Shown one piece after another: positions 24,725 through 36,606 of a DNA stretch of 64,000 nucleotides (the first letter of the stretch is position 1; each line of letters opens with the position of its first letter). Position numbers and translations under genes: made by a program. The DNA is from Arachnopeziza araneosa. Lineage: Eukaryota > Ascomycota > Leotiomycetes > Helotiales > Arachnopezizaceae. The stretch lies in assembly GCA_003988855.1 (NCBI GenBank), contig QYAI01000008.1, positions 308,445-372,444 of the forward strand, given 5' to 3'. Under the pieces are notes generated by a model. The model worked only from the letters and a program-made list of their open reading frames with translations. It was not told where the DNA came from and did no database searches.

Positions 24725-24756
24725 ATTGGAGAGGCTTTTCTACGCCAGAAAGGCAT
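23447..24756 (-). CDS. Bicupin protein, quercetin 2,3-dioxygenase-like
   Basis: Two exons (24756-24313, 24211-23447), joined by a 101-nt GT-AG intron, give 402 aa; starting at the second ATG (24624, better context, CACCCATGG) gives 358 aa. Two cupin barrels are expected. The first has GFHYHREAHDVF, then GPGDFASVPPNTIHQY across the splice. By comparison with quercetinases, His111, His113 and His152 would bind the metal. The position of the usual glutamate holds Asp118. The second barrel (about 290-360) has HAIYTADGILKFKIDG and FVPAGTSWS but no obvious metal set. No signal peptide is seen, so it is probably cytosolic and may oxidise flavonol-like phenolics; the substrate is unproven. The first 45 residues hold a ten-Thr run from a microsatellite and may be untranslated. 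Confidence 0.78.
24693..24722. repeat. (TTG)10 microsatellite
   Basis: Ten TTG units on the plus strand read as ten Thr codons (ACA-type) on the minus strand, in the N-terminal extension of the cupin protein, or as 5' UTR if translation starts at 24624. Confidence 0.9.
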
Positions 24757-26558
24757 ACCTTTGGTGGGTGGTCGATATATATATCAACGTGATGCAGGGA
24801 CGAGGTGGATTGCAGGTGGTGGGGTCAAGGGGACTACTACTACTGTCCATTTGAATGGCGCAGATGCGCCTCGCCCTCTCTTGATGTGGTCCCGAAGGCA
24901 TGATCCCTCGAGGCAGAAAGTGGACAGTTCGAAGAGTGACGTTTGCCGCATTCAGGGCCCGAAAATGCGTGTCGGGAGGCGCTTCCCCATCATGCGGGAC
25001 AGGAAGTGGACGGCTCCCCAGACGTTGACCATCGTCGGCCTCGGTCGTTCTTTTAAGGGCGAGATGAGACAGCACGCATTGAAGTGAGTGTGGATGAGAG
25101 ATGGACGACTCAAAGACGCCATGTCTTCGTTGCACCATTGTCCTGACCTTGTTTGGTATCACCCCCCTTTCATAAGCGAGAGCTGCTCAACTCGAGGCGG
25201 CCGACATCACGTGGAATCTATCTCGACTGGGCCATCACGTCGCACGTTATGTAAGATAAAAGTTCCATTAGCTTAACTGAGTTGGACCAGCCAAGTTATT
25301 TATATTGTCATTCCATAGTCCGACGCCTTCGATCGCTTCCTGTCATGATCTTCAACGCCCAGACACTGGGCGAGCCAGGAGAACATATCTGCCCCATGGG
25401 ATCTTAAAATGCCTCATACTTTATGAAGGCGTGCGAAAGTAGTGTTGGGAGACGTAGATGATTAAGGATAGATTGATTGACTACCACAGAAATGTATCCA
25501 ACGCAGATCAAGCTCTGGTATCACAAGATCAGCCAAAGCAGAGTAAGCTGCAAGAGAAATCATTCTAGTCCGAAAATATGACCACGAGCCAGTTGGGGAA
25601 TGGAGTCTAGTGGTTGATTAACCGGTCGGAATTTGTGAATGAAGAGGAGAAAAGGAAAGGGAGAAAGATTCAAGAAAATGTGAGTTCCTCGCTAGTAGGC
25701 ACTAGGCGCTAACTAACTTAACTCAAGCTCGCTCGCTTACCTAAGCTGCACAGATCCCTTCTTCGAAATTTTCTTCGAGGTCTCTCTTCTTCATCACCAT
25801 ACACAAGAACCAGATATCACGCGCAAAGCTCATCACACGTGGACAGCATTGCTGGTCTAATTCTGACATCGTCGCTGTCGATCGGTTGACTATCTTTGGT
25901 GCTTTCCTGCTACTTCTCCATCTATCTTCCATTTCAATCTTCCCCCGGATCCTCTCCTCTCTGTCAACCTGTAGCACGCCGCTAAACAAACCACATATTG
26001 CCTACCTCTTGCGCTTCTTCATGCACTTGAGCGTCACTTATTTCAATATCGTTCGTGGGATAAGAATCCAACGGCCTAGACAGCCAGTCCCATCCACCCT
26101 GCTGGCGTCGACTCAGTGCGCCAGGAGGACTAATCAGGACAAACAGACCCATTCTCCATCTCAAAATTGCTTGTACAGTAGATGTAACTCGCCGATCCGA
26201 TCTTTGATACCTGAAGATCAGATGATCAATCACCTGCCTGCAGATCCAACTTTTGAAAGCCCGAAGTCATTTTGATGAGAAAATATCTAAAACCAGATCT
26301 AAAATTTATCCCAGTTGAAATATACCCCAAACCCACCGATTTCAAAGACTTTTGTGTAACCTTTTTTAAACTCCGAGGTAATATTTCTTTACACATCTTC
26401 AAAGAATGACCTCAAAAAGTTTGAGACCAAGCGACCCGTACAACGTCTCCCAATCTCACTCGGTTTTAATCCAGGACCCAGACTAGTAATTGATTGTCTT
26501 TCTGAGTAACTCACAATATCCTCCCCTAGTTTTGCCAGCGTTAGTTAAACACCAAGAT
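24757..26558. other. Intergenic 1.8 kb, no gene seen
   Basis: This holds the cupin promoter on the left and the 3' end of the Zn2Cys6 gene on the right. Frames here start at non-ATG codons or have no family features. A CACGTG core with flank ATCACGTGG lies near 25204-25212. Confidence 0.5.
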
Positions 26559-29020
26559 CTAAGCTGCGGAGACCTTACATGAGCTACTTATCAGATCATA
26601 CGTGGATTTCACCATTCTGTCAGTGACCGAATCCAGACCTGTCCCTTGGCCTTCACGGACAGCTTGCAATGGATTGAAGCCGCTCTCCCTTGGGCCGTTT
26701 CCACTCCTTCTTGATTTATATATCTCATGGAAGAGGCGTTTCGGTTGTTCAAAGGGACGCTCCTCCAGCGTTTGGCATACCTCATTAATGAGCCTCCAGT
26801 TGTAACTCGTGTTGGTTCCTTCCACTTCATTATCTGTCAAGATGAACGTACCGACGGCACTTTCCAGGTCTTCGATACACAGAGAGAGTATGAGAATGGT
26901 ACAAAAACAACAACCCCACTCTTCCTTCTCTCTCAATTTCATCGCTTTCTCCAGATGCTCTAATACTTTCGCCAGAATCATTCTATGTAATTTGTGCATA
27001 ATATGCTTTAGCTGACGATTGAGGAGCCTCGACGACAGAAACTCCGCTGGTTCCAAATTGTAGGTCTGCATGAATGGATACACTGTCCTAGCTGTCGAAT
27101 CCGAGAATGTCACCAACGACCGCATAAAGTATTGAATGGCATGAAGTTTCAATACTGCTTGGACAAGAGATGACTTAAGACTTGATCAGTTGCCGAACTG
27201 TCGATATGGACAGCATACTCACTCGTTTCGCAACTCCATATTGCTGAACAATTTCCAATACTGTGCAAGGTAGCTCTGTCTCGTCACCAGAAGTTGTTTG
27301 TAAAGCGTAATCCGGATTTTGAATCATTTCCTCAATATGTTTGTTGCAAGTTGCCGACAGTTCCGATGGTGACACCCCTAATAACCCAACTGGCGCAGAA
27401 TGTCGACTCACAAGCTGCAACTCGGTAGTTATGGCGCCTTCGCTCACCAATATGGTCTGGTGGAGAAGCTCATATGTCCGTGGCTGGAAAACATGAACTT
27501 GCAAAATCATGCATACAAATACCTCTCCTGTCGAAACCTCAATATCGATGGCAATGTCGGCGGCAAAGTTGACCGTATGATCATTGATGAACTCTATCAC
27601 TTGTTCGCTCTTGAGATGTGCAACATGGTAATCTACCAATGTTAGAGACGTCTTTTGAAATGTAAAACCGTCTGTTACCTGGAAAGAATGCGGGCATATA
27701 ATCTTTAAAGCCAGCTCTAGAGCATACCTGCAACGCTCCTGGGGCATAGCATTTTTTACATTTATGACATATTTCCTCGTCATCACACTATGTAATATCT
27801 CGTTAGTTCACCATACCCAACTAGATATAAGGGTTTACAGATACGCACCGGTGTTTTCTGAAGCCAACAATTCCAACATGCACCCATCCTCCGTACTCGC
27901 TTAGCCTTTGCTCTCGTGTCGGGGTCTAGGTGTCCATGCCTTACGCCAGTTTTTGACTTTGGAGTTTCGTTATTGTTTACAAATACAAATTGTTTTGCAG
28001 CTGGCTTGTCCTTTTGAATCGAGTGATCTTTCTCCTTCCCTGAAGGTATTCTAGACTTGGCTTTCTTACGTGGAGTACCGGCTTTCTCTGCTTCTGCTGG
28101 CGAGGACGCAGTAGCTGCCCTATTCCACCGCGGCTCCTCTAAATCTTCTTGAGCAGCTGGCCCCGGGGGTTCGAGGAATGCCACATCTCCAGGTTTGAAA
28201 TTTGTTTGCTGCAATTGCACATGATTCCAAGGACCCGGTTCTGCTTGAAGTCCTGACACTGGGTCCATCATTGATAGTTGAGTACGATCGGTGAAGTGGT
28301 AGGGAGGCATAAAACTTGGCATCTGTGCTGAGGAATTACCTTTAAATCCTGTATACTGGAGATGCGGATGTCGGTAAGGATCAGGAACAGTTCGAGGCTC
28401 TGCAGGTCTATCAAAACAAATGCATCTAGAGTAGTACCAGACTCACCTGGATCCCACAAATCCGGGATGACATATCCATGGTTGGAACACTGATCAGGAA
28501 ATCCATTCTGGGCCTCAACACCTACCTCCAACCTCCCAGTTCCACTCTGTTGCTGCCAAGGCTCCCTCAGTTCCGTCGACTCTGCTCTTCCTTCGGATTC
28601 TCCGCCGGAGGTCCTGTTCGAATTCGCAGAGCACCTCCTCCTCCCGTGATATACCATTACGGCACTATTAGTTCCTTCTTCAGTGTAGACGCTCGAAGCA
28701 GGAGGTGTCAGAAAACTGGATGTTGTGCTTACGGAGGCTGGCTTCGGGTTTTCCGTCCCTGCCAAGAGCCAGTTATTGGGGTTGGGAGAAGGATAACCGC
28801 TGTACATGAGAGTGTCCAGACTCGAGGTATTGCAAAAAGGCGTGGTTTGTGTGGAACGAGAAAGGGAAAGAGGATAGAGACTCTGTGCTGCTGCTGCTGC
28901 TGACTGAGACGACACCCGGTGGGACTGGGGTTGGTAATGCACATGGCTCGAGGCCTCTTGCATCTGAAGCCGGCGAGTATATTGCGTGGCATCACGTTGT
29001 CTCCCGATGAACTCCATCAT
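26559..29020 (-). CDS. Zn2Cys6-type fungal transcription factor
   Basis: Five exons (29020-28447, 28399-27849, 27787-27679, 27632-27223, 27173-26559) give 752 aa, with phases 1, 0, 1, 0. The first 290 residues are Ser/Gln/Pro-rich and disordered. A basic stretch (RAKAKRVRRMG) leads into the zinc cluster, which is split by intron 2: Cys366-X2-Cys369-X6-Cys376-X5-Cys382-X2-Cys385-X2-Cys388. The last spacing is shorter than the usual 5-9. After it come CSRAGFKDY and FFPDYHVAHLK (joined by splicing), which recur in a fungal family of such regulators, then a mostly helical C-terminal half ending at 752. It is presumably a nuclear DNA-binding regulator; its targets are unknown. The splices are supported because each joins family-like sequence. 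Confidence 0.85.
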
Positions 29021-30102
29021 GCAGATGGTGGTGTGTTGCTCTTAGGACGAGTACAAGGAGGTTAATTGCAATGTTCAAAGATACCCAAGTTTCAGTATCA
29101 ACAAGGCGAAACCTGAAGGAACACCGCCTTCCAATATAGCCCGTCCCAAAGAGACAACACTCTGAGCAGACTCTCTGTGTCTCTGCCAGCCAGACTTCAA
29201 ACCGGTAACGCATGCGGTTTAGATCGCCCTTATACCCCTTTGGTTACCGAGTGGCTTCGCTTGCCAGAAAAGCCCCCTTTTCATTGGCCTGCTAGACAAT
29301 AAGCACTGGATGATTGCGAGCACAACATGAATTTAAGCGGATTGGAATTGGCTACAGCGTTATAATATGCACAACTGACTACGACACGTATCCACGCATC
29401 CATTTTCGTTACCGAAAGGAAGCCTGCCATGACGCCTAGCTGTAATAATTGATGACCAACCTCCCGAGACACAGAAAATATGTAGATACAGCCACCCTAC
29501 ACCAAAAAGCAGAACCACCGAGTACAAAGAGAGTCAGAGGAGTTCTGGAAAGCGCCATTCCCCTTCCATCCTTAGGTTCCCATTATTCGCTTTCCACCAG
29601 AACTCCTTACGCCTCATGAACTTCCGTCGACTATTGGACGTGGCATCGTTCTTCTAGTTCATGTCATTCGTCTCGCATCATTTGAGATTCGTATATCTTC
29701 CAAGGAGGAAAGGAATTGCCTGACTGTTCCAAAGGAGAAGTCTAGCAGGTGACAAATTTCATTTATCAAATGGAAGAACTATGGCCAACCCAAATTATAC
29801 CGGAAAAGAGTAGGTTCACCAAAGCACAAGCTCGGGGATATCCAACACCAGCAAAACATGTAAACGTAAAGTCGTGAAAGATCCAAGGAAGCAACACTGT
29901 CATTAACAATACCGTGAGTTCATTTTTCGTTCTTGGATTCGCCTCTCAGTTGTAACGTATAATTGGTCCAGGAAATCCATTGCGCTAGCGTCCTTGAGTA
30001 TTTTCCTGGAACATCAACGTCAGAAGTGCGACAAGAGGCATGGAAGGTCAGGAAGGACGGTTCTAGGGAAGATCGGAAGAAAGAAATCTGGAGGTCAGAA
30101 AC
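29021..30102. other. Intergenic, Zn2Cys6 promoter and downstream 3' end
   Basis: No coding frame is convincing. Both flanking genes are on the minus strand, so this holds the Zn2Cys6 gene promoter and the 3' UTR of the unknown 314-aa gene. Confidence 0.5.
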
Positions 30103-31155
30103 TTACGCTACTTGGATGCCTGCCGAAATCAGTTGAAGAATGTTTCTATCGTCCTTGAGTGGGCGTGACTGATGCTTGGCTGCATGCCGCATCTCCAAGG
30201 AATTTTCCAAAATGGTGATGAACTGTTTGATCTGGCCATTATATAGAACCCTGGCTGGGATTCTTCTCTTTGTGGCTAAACGCTTCAAAAGATATACCCA
30301 CTCTGTCCACTCTCGGTCTTGAGGATGCTCTACAGGCCGTAACTCTCCATCCCTAAGAGGAATTGGAAACTGATATTTGGCCACAAAATCAAACGCGCAT
30401 TGCGACAGACGATCATTGACTTGAGAGAGGATACTATCCTGCAAGTGAACATCCAAATTTGTGGGAAGATGTGGCAGATCTCTCTCCTGTTGCGCAATAT
30501 AATCCGGCGGCGGCCGCTGCAAGAATTGATGTGGACCATCGAATTCGTCTCTATTCGATGGACGTCTCTGCTGGGAATGGGTTTTCCCTTCTGACTTTGA
30601 CTTGCTTAAAGCCTTGCTTGAGGGATCAAGCATATAATCCGATGGACTTGGGGAAGCCATCACATAATCTTCCATATATGCTTCCGGTGAGATCCTGCCT
30701 TGAGGTTCCCAACTTGTGGATTGTCCTGAGAAGGGACTAAAGTTTGGCGGTCCTGTAGTTCCATATTGCGCAGGGGAAGCGCTGGTGTTATATTCACTAG
30801 CCGAGTACAGCGGAGCCGCACGAATAGGGGAAGCTCCAGCAGGCGTGCCGGAGACTGGACTGTATTTGGTTGTCGCGACACCTGGAAGATGGGGAGTCCT
30901 TCGAATTCCGCGTTCAGTTCCTTGCCTTACGGGATGGTACAAGTAGCCTTACCTCGACGACGCATAATAAGATCCTTCGTAGCCAGCAGTTGTGGCTTCT
31001 GAGAAGGTGGAACTTGATGAGGGTTAGCTGGCTTGCCAGTCTCCGGAGCAAAGGAAGACTCGGTACCTTCTTGGTGATGGGTTCATCAGTCCACTGAAAG
31101 GTCGTCCGTATCCACAGTCCGGTTGGACTTGGACTGTCCTTCTTGCTGCCATCAT
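30103..31155 (-). CDS. Unknown 314-aa protein with C-terminal helical domain
   Basis: Three exons (31155-31067, 31012-30953, 30898-30103) give 314 aa. The introns are 54 nt each, with GTACCG/GTAAGG donors and AAG acceptors; the first has a perfect GCTAAC branch point. The second exon is only 60 bases. The N-terminal 165 residues are rich in Ser, Pro, Gly and Tyr and look disordered. The C-terminal part, about 175-314, is a compact, charged helical region (QVNDRLSQCAFDFVAKYQFP, EWTEWVYLLKRLATKRRIP, FITILENSLEMRH) that looks like a conserved domain. I do not recognise the family and assign no function. The first two exons rest on splice signals and phase only. Confidence 0.7.
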
Positions 31156-33471
31156 TTTGAAGGCAAGAGACCCGGTGGCAGAGAATGAGAGACAAGTATA
31201 AGAATGTACAGTATAGTACAGAAAAGAAATGAACGAAGCACGCGAGTCCTTGTGGTAAATAACGGATCCAAATTCCAGGTGGCTAAGAGCTATTGTACTG
31301 GGTCTTCCCGGAAGTATAAGTGTCGAGTGATATTACTATGAAGCGGTGAGGAGGTGGGTCAAGATAAAAAGATAATCTCATGAACATTGACAGCAACGAG
31401 GAAGAAGTTTGGTCTTGTTCCAGCAAGGTGATTTGAAGCGGCTCGGAGTAAGAAATGTTGTCTGGCCCTGAGACGGGGGGTCCTGCGTGAGACTTTAAAT
31501 GCTATTGCGCGGCGGCGCCTTTTACCGCACTAGATGAAGCCTCTCGCTTTGTTTCGCGATAGAGTACGGGAAGCGCACAGAGAGAGGCTTGGGAGAGGCT
31601 TGAGAATGCGCCGATGCGTCGCTATTGCATAGGAGCCACGTCGTGTATTGACGATCCTCAGTGACCCGAGACTCTTTTCAGGAAAGCGCTCGTCTAGTCG
31701 GCGACATGTTATCTAGTCGGCACGCCTCGCACGACGACATCATCAGGGTCCATCCCGCCAGACGAGCTGGAGTTCGACAGAGTTCGTTCGTGTGGCTTCT
31801 TTAGGCATCGTTGGGTGGTGCCATTTGGAATGAGGGCGCCGGCCAGGAACCTGGTTGGTGAGCTGGAGCCCAAAGCTGAGGAGGGGAGCAAGCTTCTCTT
31901 TTCTTTCCTTCTCGCTCTTGATGCCTGTGGACCGGGTAATAGTGGCAGCAGCATGGCTCTGCGCAGAAAAGAAAAGGCATCCTGTGGTTCTTTGGTACGG
32001 AGGTACCAGGACTGCCCCCGTCGCGAAACTCTTGTGCTGGCGACCTCCAAAGGCGGCGAAGGGAGAGGCTTGGTAGTCCCGTTCTGCCTCCCTATGGTTG
32101 GGCAGAAACACACGCTGGAGCGACGAGATCCGTCTCAAGTGCCCAACCTTCATATCCCCCATCGGTCATGCGTTCATGCCCATCGCTCAGAGGTCAATCC
32201 ATTGTCCGACTGTGGCCGGGCGCCACTGACCACGATGAGGGCTCCAGATGCGGATGTCTTCATGCGCTTGCTGTGTGACAATTGCGCATTTCCTTCCTCG
32301 CCATCTCCTCCAGCAGTGGCCTCAACCTCCCATGAGGCCCGAGGGAATCTCTTGGCTGCATTAAAAGGCAGCGTCTCCGCAGCGACATGTTGCCACCTGA
32401 TTTCAATCATCAAACTCTCGAACCAAGAAACAACCTGGCTGCAGCGAGCATCTCGCCTCGACGAACTCCCAATCTCCCTGTCTGTTCAGCGCCAACCCGG
32501 GCGGATGATATTCATTCTGTGCGTCTCGCTTGCTCGAAGATCCGTCATGTCGCTTGATTTGACAGATCGACACGATGATCCATTTTTCCATGACCGACTT
32601 TCTTGAAACATCGGCACTTCGCCCGAGATGCAGAGGCCTAATCCTTCACCAACGCGTGTACGCTATAGCAAGAGCATTATCTCTGATCCCTATTGCCCTT
32701 CTCTAGCTCCGTGAGAACGCCCATCTCATGCTCTTTTCTTCCAAAGCCAATTCCTCCATCCTTCCTCTTTCCCTCCCTCCCACTTAACTCGTTCAATATA
32801 CATATGAATTCCTTAATACTCTCTCCCATTACCCCGGCCGCCCATGCAGCTGAAGCGAAGCAAGTGGGAAGTCTTGTTTATAATCAGAAATAAAACTACA
32901 CCTTTCACATACGACCATAGGATACAGAGAACAAGGGATCCCGTCCGCTCTCCCATATTTAAACTGTATACCGGTGGATTAGTAGTTGGGTGGGTGACCA
33001 CCAGCGAATACCCACTGTTGTATGTTTTTTTTTTGGGGGGGGGGGGGGTAGTTTGGTGGTGGGTGTCGAGGTGCACTTTGATGCCGAGAGGCTCTTGGGC
33101 CGATTTGGAAAGGACTCCCCCATGGAGACTTCTCCCAAGTGTTCCAGGTTGCGAGGCACAGAAAACAATCACCAAGAAAGAAGCCAATAGATACTCATCA
33201 TAAATTTTAATATCATTCTTGAAAACCGATTTTACTCTCTTTTCCTCAGAATTGTAAGCCTGCTTTGGAAGAAGAGACTGCTTCCTCCTAGCTACTGTGA
33301 CCCTCAAACTTGACCAACTGCCTTTCTTATCCTTCTTGAACGAGGAATGATCTACGTCTGATACTCTGGGAAAGGATCAGTCACATCATGCTCTCTGCTT
33401 CAACCTTCCAAAGAGAACCAATTCTCTGTCATGTACCTTAACCAGCAACCTAAATCCGCTGTCCATTGTCC
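31156..33471. other. Intergenic 2.3 kb with overlapping spurious frames
   Basis: Between about 31500 and 32650 base composition is more GC-rich and long frames overlap on both strands (31815-32606 plus, 31743-32162 minus). The plus frame begins with GTG and neither has recognisable motifs, so I do not call genes. A T10-G14 homopolymer run lies at 33025-33048. The right end holds the 3' UTR of the small secreted protein gene. Confidence 0.4.
33025..33048. repeat. Homopolymer junction T10 G14
   Basis: Ten T are followed directly by fourteen G. Such runs are prone to length error in sequencing and in replication. Confidence 0.9.
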
Positions 33472-34399
33472 CTAAAACTCATCCATCAAATCATTCAGAT
33501 ACTCTACAACCTCTACATCTCTTCTCAGAACCTCCTGACTCTTTCCGAAGCATCCTGTTCCAGCATACAGGCTCATCTGCTGCTCAATGAATGATCGGTC
33601 TTGACTATTCTACCCTGTGTCAGCAAGTCTCTCGGAACCTCTCCAACATCAATCCAGAAAGAAGATCGATCGTAGATAACTGAAGCGGAAAGGGCGAAAA
33701 GCACACACCGTCTTCCTACTTGCCCACAGCCCTTGCAACCAAGCAATCCCATCAAAAACAGCACTCTCTCCATCCCATCGCCAGCGCATCTGTCTCTCTT
33801 GAACCTCATGCAAGAATTTGACAGTTGCTTCAAGAAAAGCGTGAAATTCTTGTTTGACTGTCACACATGTAGCTGCATCCAAGTGCTGTTCCGTATCAGT
33901 TTAAGTCACTAGGTGAGAGAGAAACTGAAGTCCAATGGAATTGGACGGAAAGGATGAGCAGGATATACAAACCTCTGGCTCAGCGAGCGTCTCCAACAAT
34001 GGCTTTTCCAACTCAACCAGGAGATCAGAGCACAGAATCCGAAGAGCCGCTGCTACCGTCTTGACTTCTATCAGCATTCATTCACTCCTCATCACCATGA
34101 CTGACATATGAAAGCCACCAAAAAAGGGAAGAAGCAGATCAGCCCACCTCTTCAACCTCCTCAACATCATCCCCTCCACCAGCACCCAAGACGACCTGTC
34201 CACCCCCGCCGAGCACCGCACCCATGGGATCAATCTCCTCAACCCTCAAGATTTCGCCCTTTTCCGTGATCCGTCCCCGGCACTCATTCGTGACGTCGGT
34301 CAGGTTCCGGATCGTGGTCAAGGTCACGAGTGCTTGGACCCTGAGGAGCTGAGTCAGTACCACGAGGATGAGGCTGAGATTGAGAGACGTGAGGTGCAT
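33472..34399 (-). CDS. Small predicted secreted protein, unknown function
   Basis: Four exons (34399-34148, 34059-33973, 33885-33709, 33609-33472), all phase 0, give 217 aa. The start has a signal-peptide profile: LNLSLILVVLTQLLRVQA, cleavage near residue 24. The mature protein has one NLT sequon, a Gly-rich then acidic stretch (GGGGQVVLGAGGG, DDVEEVEE) and a helical C-terminal half with four cysteines (in LRILCSDLLVE, AATCVTV and GTGCFGK, plus NECRG near the N-terminus). No family is recognised. Possible exon-2 acceptors lie close together at 34068 and 34060; I used the one that keeps the frame. It may be a cell-surface or secreted protein. Its upstream neighbour on the same strand is the G-alpha gene. 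Confidence 0.62.
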
Positions 34400-35288
34400 T
34401 TTGCTCTGGTTCTCTAGCTGGATGTCTCGTTTGAATTAGAATATAGGTGTGGGTATGATGAAGTGGTTTCATGGCTCAACAGCTTGGTGAGTTGAGAGGG
34501 TAGAACAGTAGCGAATAATATTAAATCAGAGGAAGTGTAATCGCGCGTGGTTGCCTGATCTGATCCAAACGGATGGCTTTATATCAGCTACGGCAACACA
34601 AGGAAAACCAACCTTTAGATGGCTTTTAGCAAGATTGAGTTGCTTACTTCATGATTCTGATTTGGTGGAGATGGGTGGGTGAGAGTCTTTTCGTTAATGG
34701 AGAATCACATTCTATCAGATGCTACTGTATATCATATCACTCTATTCCTACTATTCATTGAGCCACTCTGCAAGAGTGTAGACTTCTACCAACCCACCCA
34801 CCCTCCACTATCTTCTGGCAGTCAATTTCTAATCATGACACCATCTCCTGATTCCAACTGAGTCACGACTCTCTCCTTCTGCAACCGTCATAAAAGCGAA
34901 AGTCGACTTCCTGTTTTCATGACGACAATTAATAAAAACTATGAAGTGAAACCGTAAAAGCACATATTGAGTACGCTCAAGGCAGGAAAGCACAACCTTG
35001 CTTCTTTAATGATCGTAAGGATACCCCTCCAAGACCAACGAAGAAACCGGTATTGGAAAGAAATAAACACAATGAAGCTGAAAAGGCATCACCAGCTACC
35101 AGAGCCCTCCACACACATTCGCTATTTGATTTGGTCAAGAAAGGGTACCTGACCAAACCAGCTTCCTCATGATGCGGGTAGGATAGTGAGTAGCGAGCAC
35201 TATTGGTATTGTAAAGAACCGCCATATTTTGTGAATTAACGCCTATACCCGAATCCGAAACACATATGCAGTTGCGATACTGGGGGTT
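34400..35288. other. Intergenic, no gene seen
   Basis: This holds the promoter of the small secreted protein gene and the 3' UTR of the G-alpha gene. Only short non-coding-like frames are present. Confidence 0.5.
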
Positions 35289-36606
35289 TTAGATCAGACC
35301 GCAGAGACGAAGGTTTTCTTGGATGATGATGTCTAAGAAAGATTAGTAGATGAATTGGGGTAGTGAAGGAAGATCATACCATTGACAGCTGCCATGACAA
35401 AGCGAATCTGGGTAGTATCGGTGGCACAAGTGAAATGTGTGTAGATCTGCTTCGTCTCGTGCTGGTTGAGGCTGACGAATCTATTTAGAATATAATCGCA
35501 AGCCATGGTGTAATCCTCGCCTCCTTCGTAGTCTGGGAAGTAGTTCTTCATTGGGCTGACTGGTAGCTTCTCCTTGAAGCGATCGATTTTGTTCAAGAAG
35601 AGGATAATCGAGGTCTTGATAAACCATCTCGAATTGCAGATGGAATCAAAAAGTGTAAGAGCTTCTTGCATACGGTTGACAGTCTCGTCTTCGAACAGAA
35701 GTTGGTCGTATTCAGAAATGGCAACAAGAAAGAGGATAGTAGTCACATTCTCGAAGCAGTGGATCCACTTCTTTCGTTCTGAACGTTGTCCACCAACGTC
35801 GAACATACGGTACGTCAAGTCTCCAATGATGAAAGTGGTCTCTGTGATACCAGTTGTCTTGACACGAGACCTAAGGACATCCTGGTCGTTTGGCATATAA
35901 TCGGGCTGCGCAATGCGGTCAATGTTGTCAAAGTAACTGGCAAGGCGAGAAATTAGCATAAAGGTTCTAGAGAATATACAGAGTGATACATTCAGCCATT
36001 GAAAAATGCATCAGCTGCGGCCAGGAAGGCTATCGCATTCAGATCCACACCGTTTGGGCGAGATAAAACGATTGGACTTACTATTTGGCAGAGTCGTTTA
36101 ATTGATATTCTCTTGATCGCTTGAAACAATCTTGAACACCTGCGTCTCTCCACAGAGCAGAAATGGCATTGCCCACCTCCGGAGGAAGGTTATCGCCCTC
36201 GATCTGTGCAGGTTGCATGAAGATAGTCTGAACGTGGTATTCCGCCCTTTGATCATCCAACGGCAACTCCAATGATTCCATGGCCTCAAGAATAACACGC
36301 ATTGACTGCACTGTGTTAGAGAAGATGATTTCCTTGAAAGACTCTCTCTCGTCGCGCGAGTAGCCGCCCTCGTGGATGAGCTTCATCTGTTTCAAGATTG
36401 TTGACTTTCCAGATTCACCAGCTCCTACACAATCAACTGTTAGTATCTAGCATCGGCCAATAATCATTTCCATGATGGCGTGACTGACCGAGGAGGAGCA
36501 TCTTGATCTCATTGCGCTGCATCATTTTATCCCGCTTTAGCTGATTTTCGATCTCTTCATTTCTCGCTTTCCCCTCCTTCTCCTCTGTACTCATACCGCA
36601 ACCCAT
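35289..36606 (-). CDS. Heterotrimeric G protein alpha subunit, group I
   Basis: Four exons (36606-36489, 36424-36082, 35936-35380, 35332-35289) give exactly 353 aa, the standard fungal length. The N-terminus MGCGMS carries Gly2 for myristoylation and Cys3 for palmitoylation. The P-loop GAGESGKS spans the first splice. Later come RSRVKTTGI with the switch I arginine, DVGGQRSE (switch II), NKID and TCAT. The last exon encodes the receptor-contacting tail ending in CGLI, whose cysteine is the pertussis-toxin site of the Gi-like group. This is the orthologue group of Neurospora gna-1 and Botrytis bcg1, acting at the plasma membrane in cAMP and growth signalling. The intron placements rebuild all motifs without gaps. 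Confidence 0.97.

Noticed and set aside
24663..25087. Plus-strand frames with Leu or Val runs over the TTG repeat
   Set aside because: They are shadows of the microsatellite opposite the cupin gene.
25886..26275. 129-codon plus-strand frame with a hydrophobic start
   Set aside because: It starts with TTG, has no ATG early on and no family features.
30914..31195. 93-codon minus frame as the first exon of the 314-aa protein
   Set aside because: A different frame from ATG 31155 joins through two 54-nt introns with branch points and proper phase to the main exon.
31743..32606. Long overlapping frames on both strands (263 and 139 codons)
   Set aside because: They overlap each other, the longer begins with GTG, and neither shows domains or splice partners. 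GC-rich sequence gives long chance frames.
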